Source of the DNA: Candidatus Eremiobacterota bacterium
GTDB taxonomy: Bacteria; Vulcanimicrobiota; Vulcanimicrobiia; Vulcanimicrobiales; Vulcanimicrobiaceae
Direction of reading: 5' to 3'
Length of the DNA: 64,000 bases
Assembly (NCBI GenBank): GCA_019240525.1
Contig: JAFAYE010000001.1
Coordinates: 2,205,300-2,269,299, forward strand
This document shows, in pieces, positions 55,087-63,746 of the stretch (within the stretch, counting starts at the first letter, position 1; every line of letters begins with the position of its first letter). Under the pieces are notes generated by a model. That model ran no database searches and had not been told where the DNA came from. It saw only the letters and a program-made list of their open reading frames with translations. Position numbers and translations under genes: made by a program.

Positions 55087-56004
55087 TTAGTGGCGCGAAC
55101 GCGATGGGGCGACGGAAATCGCAGAACCCCAAGCACCTCCCGCAGTGAGCTCCTTATATTCAGCCCCCCCCGTTGGATAGTGCCAAAATCCAACGTCGCC
55201 GCCCCTCAGCGTTCCAATTAGGGCCGCACCCTGTACCAAGAAAAATCCACCCGGTTCTATTTGCCTAAGAGGAGTTTTCGCAACGACCGTTCCCTTTTGT
55301 CCTTTTATTCTAAGGCGATAAATCAATTGATGGTGTCCTATTCTGGCATCCTTATCGTTGGTCAAGACGGCGACGTACTTTCCGTCCCATTGGACGCTGC
55401 CCGCCCAGTGTGTCGGCTTATCAAGCGTAATGGTTTTGAACTGACTGGAACCGTTAGGTAGCTCCGCAAGTAGTACCGTTTCGTCGCTTGCCGTACCGTC
55501 AACCCAAAGGTTACCGCGATTATCGTATGCGATTGTCCAAGGCTTAAACGGCGCCGCGTACGTCGTCGGTGTGCCTTGAGCGTTCGGCCAGATGTCTATG
55601 GACGCCAGGTTCCCCGTCGTTGCGTCCACGGAGCAAGATGTTGCGAAAGCGGGCGCCGGCATCTGAATTGTACGCGTCGGAACAGTAGACCCGTGAGCAA
55701 ACTCATAGATTAGTCCTGCGTCTACGTAGACATTCCCAGCGGTATCCGAACAGATGCCCCACGCTGGGTAAAGGTTCGATACGGTCGCATAAAGTTGACC
55801 TTGTGGATAGGTAAAAATCAAAACGTTAACGCTGTCGCTTTCCTCCGCGACATACAACAAATCGCCGCTGTACCCAGACGCCCTGTGCGCTTTACTTTGC
55901 GCCGCAATGCTCGGAGGTAGTGCGCTCGGGCCATTCTGCGCGCCACAGCCAGCGACAAGCGTAGCCGCGCCAATCGTAAGCGCCAAACGGACTAGATTCC
56001 ACAT
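55087..56004 (-). CDS. Beta-propeller lipoprotein
   Basis: 305 aa from the ATG at 56004 (GGAGG 8 nt upstream). Signal MWNLVRLALTIGAATLVAGC with Cys20. Mature repeats include DLLYVAEESDSVNVLIFTYP, WGICSDTAGNVYVDAG, TSCSVDATTGNLASIDIWP and WTIAYDNRGNLWVDG, each a propeller blade of NHL/SMP-30 style. Paralogue of the 59983 gene and of the truncated 43649 gene. Likely surface-exposed; function unknown. Confidence 0.8.
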   Translation of the reverse strand: MWNLVRLALTIGAATLVAGCGAQNGPSALPPSIAAQSKAHRASGYSGDLLYVAEESDSVNVLIFTYPQGQLYATVSNLYPAWGICSDTAGNVYVDAGLIYEFAHGSTVPTRTIQMPAPAFATSCSVDATTGNLASIDIWPNAQGTPTTYAAPFKPWTIAYDNRGNLWVDGTASDETVLLAELPNGSSQFKTITLDKPTHWAGSVQWDGKYVAVLTNDKDARIGHHQLIYRLRIKGQKGTVVAKTPLRQIEPGGFFLVQGAALIGTLRGGDVGFWHYPTGGAEYKELTAGGAWGSAISVAPSRSRH

Positions 56005-56353
56005 ATGCGATGCCTCCAGAAGCCGAAGGGACAAACGGCTAAAGCCGTTCGGCGCGTCGGTGAGCTGTCCCAGCATAGCAAGCGTCTACGAGTACGCGAG
56101 CTGAGAAACCTTATGGGTTTTCCTCCCTGCGGATACTTGCGAGAGCGAGCCATTCCACCCGTCGTGGCAACAATATTCCGCTGATCCTAAACTCATGGTC
56201 TCGACTTCGTCCGCTCTTCAGTGTACACGTTGCTCTCCGCCGGAGGGCAGTTTTGCGCGGAGTCGGGATAGTAACGCTCGCTTGGCTGGGGTGGCCAACG
56301 GTCGCGGCGAAAAATGGGCTAACCATTCGCTTGTCGCCCCGGGAGCGTAATCG
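56005..56353. other. Divergent promoter region
   Basis: 349 bp between the divergent propeller lipoprotein and GloVer 3. Ribosome sites lie at both ends. I see no credible ORF or repeat family inside. Confidence 0.5.
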
Positions 56354-57604
56354 ATGAGAATCTTTGCTTTCAGCCGTTCCGCACTATGCCTGAGCGCCGC
56401 GGCAGCAATGCTTGCGAGTTGCGGTGGCCTTCGACAGGCTCAGGGTGACACGCCGACGACTGGCATGTCGGGTGTTATGCCGCAAACGCGAGATATTGCT
56501 GGCCCCGCGTCGTCCGCTTACCGTGTCCTCTACCGATTCAGAGACCAGTCTCACGGCAATTACCCGGCGGCGGGGTTAATCGAGGTGGACGGATCGCTTT
56601 ACGGCACGACGAGGTTTGGCGGCTCCAACACAGGGGTCGTTTATCGCGTGACCACTAACGGCGCGCAAAGCGTGCTGCACCGCTTCGGTGGCAGCGGAGA
56701 TGGACAATATCCCACCGCCGGCCTTGTCGATGTTGGCGGCACGCTCTACGGCACGACCTCCGCAGGCGGCGCCTCAGGCGACGGGACCGTTTACAGTATC
56801 ACCCCGAGCGGCGAAGAGAAGGTCCTCTTCAGCTTTGGCGGACCTGACGGAGCTAAGCCATGGGCGCCTGTAATCAATGTAAATGGCACGCTGTACGGTA
56901 CGACCGACTCTGGCGGCGCCCATCGTAAAGGAACCGTCTACAGCGTGAACACCAAGGGCGTGGAGAAAGTGCTGCACAGCTTCGCCGGACCGCCGACTGA
57001 CGGAGAATTCCCAATAGCAGGTCTTATCAATGTGAACGGCACGCTGTATGGCACGACGCAATGGGGCGGCAACGGTTGCGGCGTGTCTCACCGGTGCGGG
57101 GCGATCTTCAGCATTACCCCGAGCGGTGAAGAGAAGGTGGTCTACAGTTTCGGGGGACCTGACGGAGCGTTTCCTCACTCTAGTTTGATCGACGTCAACG
57201 GCACGCTGTACGGCACGACATATGGCGGCGGCACCTACGGCGATGGTACGGTTTACAGCATAACGACGCAAGGGAAAGAGGGCGTGCTACACGACTTCGG
57301 CGCCGCCAACGATGGAATGCTTCCCCAGGCGGGCGTAATCGACGTGAATGGCAAGCTGTACGGCACCACCGCAGCCGGCGGCGGCGCCAGTAAGGACTGC
57401 CGCATCGGCAGCGGCTGTGGAACCGTCTACAGCGTCACTATGTCGGGCGTGGAACAGGTGCTACACGGCTTCACCGGCGGATCCGACGGGGGCTATCCGG
57501 TGGCGAACCTGATACACGTAAAGGGAACGTTGTACGGCACAACGGCCTCGCCCGAGGTCGATATGTACGATGGAATCTCAACCGTCTTCACGCTGACGCC
57601 CTGA
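56354..57604 (+). CDS. Seven-repeat GloVer-type propeller lipoprotein 3
   Basis: 416 aa, GGGAG upstream of the ATG. Signal with Cys23 (AMLASC). The linker contains a translated REP-like repeat (DNA 56428-56450, giving LRQAQGDTP) followed by TGMSGVMPQ. Then seven repeats from GSLYGTTRFGG to GTLYGTTASPE; the last lacks the usual GG. Fewer Cys pairs than paralogues 1 and 2 (for example CGVSHRCG). A 17-mer identical to part of the GloVer 1 signal-peptide DNA (TCTTAGTCGCTTCGCGC) lies just after its stop at 57621-57637 and can form an AGTCGC/GCGACT hairpin. Confidence 0.88.
   Translation: MRIFAFSRSALCLSAAAAMLASCGGLRQAQGDTPTTGMSGVMPQTRDIAGPASSAYRVLYRFRDQSHGNYPAAGLIEVDGSLYGTTRFGGSNTGVVYRVTTNGAQSVLHRFGGSGDGQYPTAGLVDVGGTLYGTTSAGGASGDGTVYSITPSGEEKVLFSFGGPDGAKPWAPVINVNGTLYGTTDSGGAHRKGTVYSVNTKGVEKVLHSFAGPPTDGEFPIAGLINVNGTLYGTTQWGGNGCGVSHRCGAIFSITPSGEEKVVYSFGGPDGAFPHSSLIDVNGTLYGTTYGGGTYGDGTVYSITTQGKEGVLHDFGAANDGMLPQAGVIDVNGKLYGTTAAGGGASKDCRIGSGCGTVYSVTMSGVEQVLHGFTGGSDGGYPVANLIHVKGTLYGTTASPEVDMYDGISTVFTLTP
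56428..56450 (+). repeat. REP-like repeat inside GloVer 3
   Basis: CCTTCGACAGGCTCAGGGTG plus ACA, the same unit as in the 28-kb array with one change, sits in frame directly behind the lipobox codon region. Confidence 0.9.
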
Positions 57605-57697
57605 ATTAGCGCAGTATAAATCTTAGTCGCTTCGCGCGACTGGTGTAATGTAAGGGGGCAGGTCACGGTCCCCTTTAGCGGAGCACTATATCCGTAG

Positions 57698-59830
57698 ATG
57701 CTAAAGGCCGTTGCGGCAGCGTTCCTGATGTTGCAAATCGTTGCGCCTTGGTTGGTCGCCGACAGTACCGGTGTCGTCACCTCGGCAATGCTTACGCGTA
57801 CAACGTTCCTTTCAACGGAGACTGCGCAAGCGACGCTTTCGGTTTTCAACAGGACGGCCTCGCAAGTCGTTCTGGATTTGGGTCAGGCAAAGCTACGTGT
57901 TTATTCAGGCACCTGGGAAGAGTGGCCGTATTGTCGGCGGGATTGCTGGAGGGCGGAACCGCTAATTTCTGCTGGGGCACAGCGTTCCTTTTCGATAACG
58001 TTGCCTTCGTGCGAGGCTCTTTCGGACCCGTGCGACGAGGACGTGATACTGGAGTATCCGATTAGGGCGCGTGGCGAAACGCACATATACTCCGTACACT
58101 TATCGCGATATCGATTCGTTCCCGATCCAAATGCAAGGTACGGCGACGTGAAGGACGGCGTCGCAGTCTATCTCACGCAAGGCTCGGCACGAACGACTGT
58201 GGCGCCGAACTTAGTCGACGTCAGCATTCTCACGCAGCCCTCAACGTCGTTCTCAACCGTGTCGGAGCCGACGATTTCCGCTGCCATCGCAACGATATTC
58301 AGGGAAGCGGGCCTGAGCGTCAGGGGTATGAGTACTGAGCCGGATAATCCGCAATGGTATAAGACCCTGGCGACGGGCACTGGCGCGATGCGCATGCCAA
58401 GACCGGAAATTTATCCGCCCAACTCGTGGCGAATGCTTTACAAAGTCGAGGTAGGAATACAGCAGCTTTCCGTTCTCAATGAGACGCTCGAGCACGTTCG
58501 AAGCCAGTTCCGTGATCAGATCGGCCGGACGTACGAGTGTGCAGGGGTTGTCGTTGATGGCCCGGAGTCGGAGGCAACGTGGTCAAGGGCTGAGGACGAC
58601 GCGAGTCGGCGAGCCGAAGAACTAGCTCAGATCACCCGAGGCGGCGCTATTGGATGGGGACGTCGGGTGGGGTCCTGGTTCTCTCAATCTTCGTCCTCGC
58701 CTGACGCGTTCTGTGACATCGGCGACGCCGTCGTCTATGTCACATTGCCAACGTTTGTGCCCTTCACTGCCGACACTCAAGTGGAGATGCGTTACCAGGG
58801 CTCGCAGTCGCCAAGCAACGGGATCTCGCCGGGAGTAGCCGCGTTGGCGCGAGCAGCATTTGCGGCGCCACACCCATTGTCGACATACGTACCGGTTCTC
58901 TCGATCGCCGCGGACCGCCCCGAGTTGTACGTGTTGGGCGGCGCTTTGGCGAACGCATCGGTCAAAGCCGGGCTCCTGCCAAACGCGGTTGCAATCCTCG
59001 CGGCTCGCGCCCAAGCGCAAACCGTAGCCACAATCCTCGGTTTGAAGCTCGGAACGGAATCGCTATACGCGACGGACGTACCGTTGTCGGGCGATTCTAC
59101 GGTTGGCGTCGCCACGACGTTCTCGCGTAACGGAGTCGCGCTTTCCTTTCCGAGATCGGATGCGGCGGGCTCGCTCCAGCTTCATGGCGTGCAAAACTCG
59201 AATTCGATCGATGAGGAGTTTTCTCCGAAAGTCCCAATCGACGTCGCCCAACCGGGAACGGCCCTTCGCGAGCGTACCTACGCCCAGGCGTACGCGCCGT
59301 ATCATATGCTACGTTTTCAGATGGAGTTGAACTCGGACAATGGTTCAAGTTCGATCGCAACGACTCCAATCATCGCGAAGCTTCGCTCGGTGCGCGGCGT
59401 AATCGACGCTGCCGCGTCGTCCGCAAACGGGGGAGCTGGCGCGCTCTATAACGTCATCGTGCAACGTACGGCTCGCAGTACAATACCGCAAATCGCAAAC
59501 ATTATTGCAGCACCGTATGGGTCCGCTAAGGCTGAAGTGAGGTTTGGGCTTAATCCGTTCATTGGAGATTGTGCTCCGGCTGCGCGGGAAATGCTTCGCC
59601 TGACGCTACAAGAAAGCTGGCACGCAGCGCAGGCCGCGGCGTCAGCAAAGCACGTTCGCTTACGCAAGCTATTGCTCGTTGCGGTGTCTCCGGAGGACAA
59701 TGGCGCGCTTTGCTATCCGTTGGCGAAGGATGCCGGCGGCCGCGAATACGAAAGCGTCGATGAAATCCCGCTCGTTCCGACTCCCGTGATGGAATCGGGT
59801 GTTCGTCTCGTCTTCCGAACTAGCCAATGA
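57698..59830 (+). CDS. Large secreted protein with SIMPL (DUF541)-like segments
   Basis: 710 aa. Signal peptide at 1-21 (LKAVAAAFLMLQIVAPWLVA). An N-terminal beta-sandwich follows (about 25-140, with paired Cys in WPYCRRDCW and CEALSDPCD), similar to intracellular proteinase-inhibitor (BsuPI)-like domains. Later parts have SIMPL-type helices where A…A..RA…A..LG..LG recurs: EDDASRRAEELAQITRG (about 290), AARAQAQTVATILGLKLG (about 430) and AAQAAASAKHVRLRKLLLVA (about 650). SIMPL proteins are periplasmic or outer-membrane oligomers of poorly known role. Plausible but not certain domain calls. Confidence 0.6.
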   Translation: MLKAVAAAFLMLQIVAPWLVADSTGVVTSAMLTRTTFLSTETAQATLSVFNRTASQVVLDLGQAKLRVYSGTWEEWPYCRRDCWRAEPLISAGAQRSFSITLPSCEALSDPCDEDVILEYPIRARGETHIYSVHLSRYRFVPDPNARYGDVKDGVAVYLTQGSARTTVAPNLVDVSILTQPSTSFSTVSEPTISAAIATIFREAGLSVRGMSTEPDNPQWYKTLATGTGAMRMPRPEIYPPNSWRMLYKVEVGIQQLSVLNETLEHVRSQFRDQIGRTYECAGVVVDGPESEATWSRAEDDASRRAEELAQITRGGAIGWGRRVGSWFSQSSSSPDAFCDIGDAVVYVTLPTFVPFTADTQVEMRYQGSQSPSNGISPGVAALARAAFAAPHPLSTYVPVLSIAADRPELYVLGGALANASVKAGLLPNAVAILAARAQAQTVATILGLKLGTESLYATDVPLSGDSTVGVATTFSRNGVALSFPRSDAAGSLQLHGVQNSNSIDEEFSPKVPIDVAQPGTALRERTYAQAYAPYHMLRFQMELNSDNGSSSIATTPIIAKLRSVRGVIDAAASSANGGAGALYNVIVQRTARSTIPQIANIIAAPYGSAKAEVRFGLNPFIGDCAPAAREMLRLTLQESWHAAQAAASAKHVRLRKLLLVAVSPEDNGALCYPLAKDAGGREYESVDEIPLVPTPVMESGVRLVFRTSQ

Positions 59831-59982
59831 CTAAACAACCTGCGGGAAAGCCGAGAACGATAGTTCCGCGGCATCCGCCCTTCCAGGCAGCGAGCGTATT
59901 GATAGCTTGGCCGGGGCCAGGGCTGGTTCACGGCGAATGAGTTTATAACGCTGCAGCGTTCTAGCAGCGGAGGAGCGAGGCC

Positions 59983-60990
59983 ATGAGAAATCAAGGTTTG
60001 CCTATCGCGCTTAGCGGTTGCATTTTAGCAGCATTGCTCGGAGGCTGTGGCGGATTACAGGGATCACCGGCGGGATCGCTCCCGAGCAGCGCGGTTGCGG
60101 AAAATCCCGCATCGCGGTCGACCGGCGCTATGGGCGACCTGTTGTACGTTGCGCACGCATCTAGTATCTACGATAAGCACACGTTCGTTTCAATTCTGTC
60201 GCTCCCGCAGGGTAAGGTCGTCGCACAGATTTCACTCGGAGCCCTCTCCGGAATGTGCTCCGACACGGGCGGAAACGTCTGGCTCATCGTTTATCGGTCG
60301 AACTTCCAGGCCTATTATGCTGAAAAATACGCGCACGGTGGCACCCAGCCGATCGCGCAGATTCGCATGCCGAAGTATTATAAATCGGGGTGCGCCGTCG
60401 ACCCGTCGAGCGGCGATCTTGCCATCATGAATCCCGCCGGTGGCAGCCAAGAGGGCCACGGCTCTATTGACGTATGGGCCGGTGCGCGCCCAGGCAAGCC
60501 CGCCGTATACGACGTGCCGTTCACGCCGGAAAACGCTGCGTACGACGACGCCGGGAATCTCTTTTTTGACGGCTGTGCCTGCGCAAACAGCGATCCAGGG
60601 TTGCTCTTCGGCGAGTTGGTTAAGGACAGTCGTGCGGTCGCAGCTATCCGCCTCGACAAGAACACCGCGTTACCCGGCGGTGTGCAGTGGGATGGCCACT
60701 ACATCGCCCTACAGACGGGAGGCTATCAGCCTTACCTCAAGGGGAGGCCGCGAATCTATCGCATTGAGGCGTCAGGTGGATTGGGTCATGTCGTCGGCAT
60801 CGTGATCCCCAAAGATACTGCACTCACCGGCACTGCGTGGTTTGCCACATACGGCAGTAGCGTCGTCGCGACCACCAAAGCTCACCGTGGCCAAATCGAT
60901 ATTTGGCCGTATCCCGCGGGGGGCCCGCACACGCACATCGTCGGCCGCTTCGGCGATGTTAGAGGGCTCGTGATTTCTTTCGGACATTGA
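59983..60990 (+). CDS. Beta-propeller lipoprotein
   Basis: 335 aa. Signal with lipobox LGGC (Cys22), then propeller repeats: DLLYVAHASSIYDKHTFVSI, GMCSDTGGNVWLIVYRS, SGCAVDPSSGDLAIMNPAGG, AAYDDAGNLFFDGCACANSD and PGGVQWDGHYIALQTGG. Strong paralogue of the 55087 gene (shared order of blades and WDG…IAL motif). The ATG at 59983 has GGAGG about 12 nt upstream. Overlaps the reading of the next region by a few bases but ends before the GloVer 4 start. Confidence 0.82.
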   Translation: MRNQGLPIALSGCILAALLGGCGGLQGSPAGSLPSSAVAENPASRSTGAMGDLLYVAHASSIYDKHTFVSILSLPQGKVVAQISLGALSGMCSDTGGNVWLIVYRSNFQAYYAEKYAHGGTQPIAQIRMPKYYKSGCAVDPSSGDLAIMNPAGGSQEGHGSIDVWAGARPGKPAVYDVPFTPENAAYDDAGNLFFDGCACANSDPGLLFGELVKDSRAVAAIRLDKNTALPGGVQWDGHYIALQTGGYQPYLKGRPRIYRIEASGGLGHVVGIVIPKDTALTGTAWFATYGSSVVATTKAHRGQIDIWPYPAGGPHTHIVGRFGDVRGLVISFGH

Positions 60991-61025
60991 ATTCTCGCGG
61001 CTTGGACGTAAAGGGGACAAATAGA

Positions 61026-62354
61026 ATGACGAATTCGAATCTTGGGCGCAACGCACTTTGCGCTTTCGTGGTCGCGGTTTTGCTCACGGCTTGTGATGCC
61101 CTTCGACAGGCTCAGGATGACACGCCGCCGGTCGGCGTGCCCAGCGCAACGACGCAGGTACGTGGCAGCGGCGTTCGAGCAACCGCGCTTCGCAGTTCAA
61201 GCTCGTCGTATTATGAGGTGCTATTCAGATTTGGTCAACATGCTAACCCCCGTCACGACATCGGAGGAGCACTCCCTGAAGGCTTGCTCGCCGTGGGTGG
61301 CGAGCTCTATGGCACGACCGCGCAAGGCGGCTACCGCAGTTCTGGAACAGTCTACAGCGCGAGCACGCTAGGCGCGCACACGGTACTGCACCGTTTCGGC
61401 GTGGGGTCTAACGCGGCGAGCGACGGAGTTAACCCTGTAGGCACTTTGATCGCGGTGAAGAGTCTGCTGTACGGCGCGACGATTGTTGGCGGTAAATGCG
61501 GATCGGGGAGCGTTTACAGCATTAGCACGTCCGGCACGGAGACCTTGCTACACAGTTTCTGCGGCTCCGACGGCATTCAACCCTTAGCAGGATTAGTCAA
61601 TGTGAATGGAACGTTGTACGGCACCACGGAATACGGTGTCTCGAGCGAGAACTACGGTACCGTCTACAGCGTTGCCACCTCGGGTACGTTCAAAATCGTG
61701 CACAACTTTACCGGCTCGCCCAAAGATGGCGCTGAACCGGCTGCGCCGTTGCTCGATGTGAATGGTACGCTCTACGGTACGACGGGTTACGGCGGCTCGA
61801 ACGAGCTTGGCACCGTTTTCACGATAGACGCGGCCGGCAAGGAGAAGGTGCTGTACAGCTTTCAAGGCGGCGCCGACGGCGCACAACCGTTCTCGGACTT
61901 GATCGACGTGAACGGCACGCTCTATGGGACGACGCTTCGAGGAGGCGGTCATCACGTCGGGTGCGCGCCTTCGTACGCCGGTTGCGGAACTGTCTATAGC
62001 ATAACGCCGAGCGGCTCGGAGAGCGTGCTTTATAGCTTCGGTTGCAATTCTTGTTCCAACGCCCCCAATGGAGCAAGTCCTTCTGCCGGATTGGTGGAGT
62101 TGAATGGCGTTTTATACGGCACGACCACTGCGGGCGGCTCGGACAGTTTGGGAGTCGTCTTCAGCCTCACTCCGAGCGGGAGTGAAAAGGTTTTGCATAA
62201 TTTCGCCGGTGGTTCAGATGGGGCCGACCCGTCAGGAGGACTGATCGACTTGAACGGAACGTTCTACGGGACGACCGCGCAGGGCGGTTCAACGACGGGC
62301 TGCAAGCGTTTTGGCGGCAGTGGCTGCGGAACCATCTTCACTTTAACCCCCTAG
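61026..62354 (+). CDS. Seven-repeat GloVer-type propeller lipoprotein 4
   Basis: 442 aa from the ATG at 61026 (AGGGG upstream). Signal with Cys23 (VLLTAC). Linker contains the translated REP-like repeat (61100-61122, giving LRQAQDDTP) followed by PVGVPSATTQ. Seven repeats follow (GELYGTTAQGG to GTFYGTTAQGG), two with changes in the hallmark (LLYGATIVGG, LYGTTEYGV). Convergent with GloVer 5 across 23 bp, so the two paralogues form a large inverted repeat. Confidence 0.88.
   Translation: MTNSNLGRNALCAFVVAVLLTACDALRQAQDDTPPVGVPSATTQVRGSGVRATALRSSSSSYYEVLFRFGQHANPRHDIGGALPEGLLAVGGELYGTTAQGGYRSSGTVYSASTLGAHTVLHRFGVGSNAASDGVNPVGTLIAVKSLLYGATIVGGKCGSGSVYSISTSGTETLLHSFCGSDGIQPLAGLVNVNGTLYGTTEYGVSSENYGTVYSVATSGTFKIVHNFTGSPKDGAEPAAPLLDVNGTLYGTTGYGGSNELGTVFTIDAAGKEKVLYSFQGGADGAQPFSDLIDVNGTLYGTTLRGGGHHVGCAPSYAGCGTVYSITPSGSESVLYSFGCNSCSNAPNGASPSAGLVELNGVLYGTTTAGGSDSLGVVFSLTPSGSEKVLHNFAGGSDGADPSGGLIDLNGTFYGTTAQGGSTTGCKRFGGSGCGTIFTLTP
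61100..61122 (+). repeat. REP-like repeat inside GloVer 4
   Basis: CCTTCGACAGGCTCAGGATG plus ACA, identical to array copies at 28 kb, in frame just behind the lipobox Cys codon. Confidence 0.92.
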
Positions 62355-62377
62355 TCGCCTAACGCGCGCGTTTGCGC

Positions 62378-63664
62378 TTACGGGGAGACCTCGAAAGCTG
62401 TTCCGCAGCCGTCGCCGCACTGCGAATTGCCTCCCGCTTTGGTTGTGCCGTAGAGCTTATCTTTCGAAAAGAGTAATGCCGCCACGGGGTTGGCGCCGTT
62501 GGGTTCGCCGGGAAAGCTGTATATCGTTGTTTTGCTGCCCGTTGTCGTAATGCTGAAGATCGTTCCACACCCATTGGTCGCACACCCGACCCCGCCAGAC
62601 TCAGTGACGCCGTAGAGCAGTCCTTTGGCGTAAATCAAACCCCCGATCGGCGTCGAGCCGTCTTGACCGCCGTGGAAATGGTAGAGCATGGTGTAGGCTC
62701 CATGCATATTCAGCTTGTAAACGGTGCCGCTTTGCGTCTCACCGCCTGCCGTGCCGTACAGCGCTCCCTGAACCTCGACCAAGCTCCCGTCGGGAAACTC
62801 CTGGCCCGAACCGAACGCATAAAGCGACGTCGCCGCGCCGCTCGTGCGAATTTTGTAAGCGGTCCCGCATCCGAAACTGTAACCATCACATTGCACGCCG
62901 CCGACTGACGTAACTCCGTACAATGCGCCGTTCACGTCGATTAAATGGCCGATCGGGAGCCAGCCGGCAATCGAAGAGCTTCCACCAAAGCGATACAGAA
63001 CTTGCTCCGAACCGCTCGTAGTTATGTCGTAAACGCTTCCGCAACCGCTACCGGAGCATCCCTTTACCACTCCGCCGGCACTGGTCGTGCCGTACAGCGT
63101 ACCGTTGACGGCGACCAATGCGCCTGAGGGTGAGGCGCCATCGGAACCGCCTCGGAAGCGATATAGCACTTTCTCCGAGCCGCTCGGGCTGATGCTGTAG
63201 ACGGTTCCACAGCCCAGACCGCTGCATCCCGAACCACCGCCCTCATATGTCGTGCCGTAAAGCGCACCGTTGAACTCGATCAATCCCCCCGCGGGACGGG
63301 CACCATCGGAGGCACCGCCTTGGAACTGATAAAGCACTTTCTTCGCGCCCGTCGCGTTAATACCAAACACCGTTCCATATCCGCAAACGTTCTTTTGATG
63401 CGGCGGACATGGACCGCCATACTCCGTCGTGCCGTAAAAGATTCCGTTGACGTTAATGAGCGGCGAATTTGGTTCGGCGCCGCCTTCGGAGTTGCGGTAA
63501 CCGAAGCGATGCAATACCTGTTCCGCAGAGGATGAGGCATTCGTAATCGTTCGTGACATTGCGCTTGAGGTGCTAATCGGAAGCGCCGACCCCGCGCATC
63601 CTGCGAGTAATGCCGCGACGACGATCGCACAAAACGCGTTACAACTACAACGTAAGTTATTCAT
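62378..63664 (-). CDS. Seven-repeat GloVer-type propeller lipoprotein 5
   Basis: 428 aa. Signal with Cys23 (ALLAGC); the linker (AGSALPISTSSAMS) only vaguely resembles the QPPIG type. Seven repeats from GIFYGTTEYGG to DKLYGTTKAGG, with variants LYGVTSVGG, LYGTAGGE and LYGVTESGG. Cys pairs cap the loops of most blades (CPPHQKNVCG, CSGLGCG, CDGYSFGCG, CATNGCG, CGDGCG). Confidence 0.88.
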   Translation of the reverse strand: MNNLRCSCNAFCAIVVAALLAGCAGSALPISTSSAMSRTITNASSSAEQVLHRFGYRNSEGGAEPNSPLINVNGIFYGTTEYGGPCPPHQKNVCGYGTVFGINATGAKKVLYQFQGGASDGARPAGGLIEFNGALYGTTYEGGGSGCSGLGCGTVYSISPSGSEKVLYRFRGGSDGASPSGALVAVNGTLYGTTSAGGVVKGCSGSGCGSVYDITTSGSEQVLYRFGGSSSIAGWLPIGHLIDVNGALYGVTSVGGVQCDGYSFGCGTAYKIRTSGAATSLYAFGSGQEFPDGSLVEVQGALYGTAGGETQSGTVYKLNMHGAYTMLYHFHGGQDGSTPIGGLIYAKGLLYGVTESGGVGCATNGCGTIFSITTTGSKTTIYSFPGEPNGANPVAALLFSKDKLYGTTKAGGNSQCGDGCGTAFEVSP

Positions 63665-63746
63665 CGTTATTCTACCTTTATATCCAGCACAACGAGCCTT
63701 TCGCCACGGCGTTTCCTCGCCCCGTACGGAGCCTGCCGGTGCGTTT

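Noticed and set aside
56111-56326. 71-aa minus-strand ORF
   Set aside because: Lies in a divergent promoter region, lacks a ribosome site and has no protein-like features.
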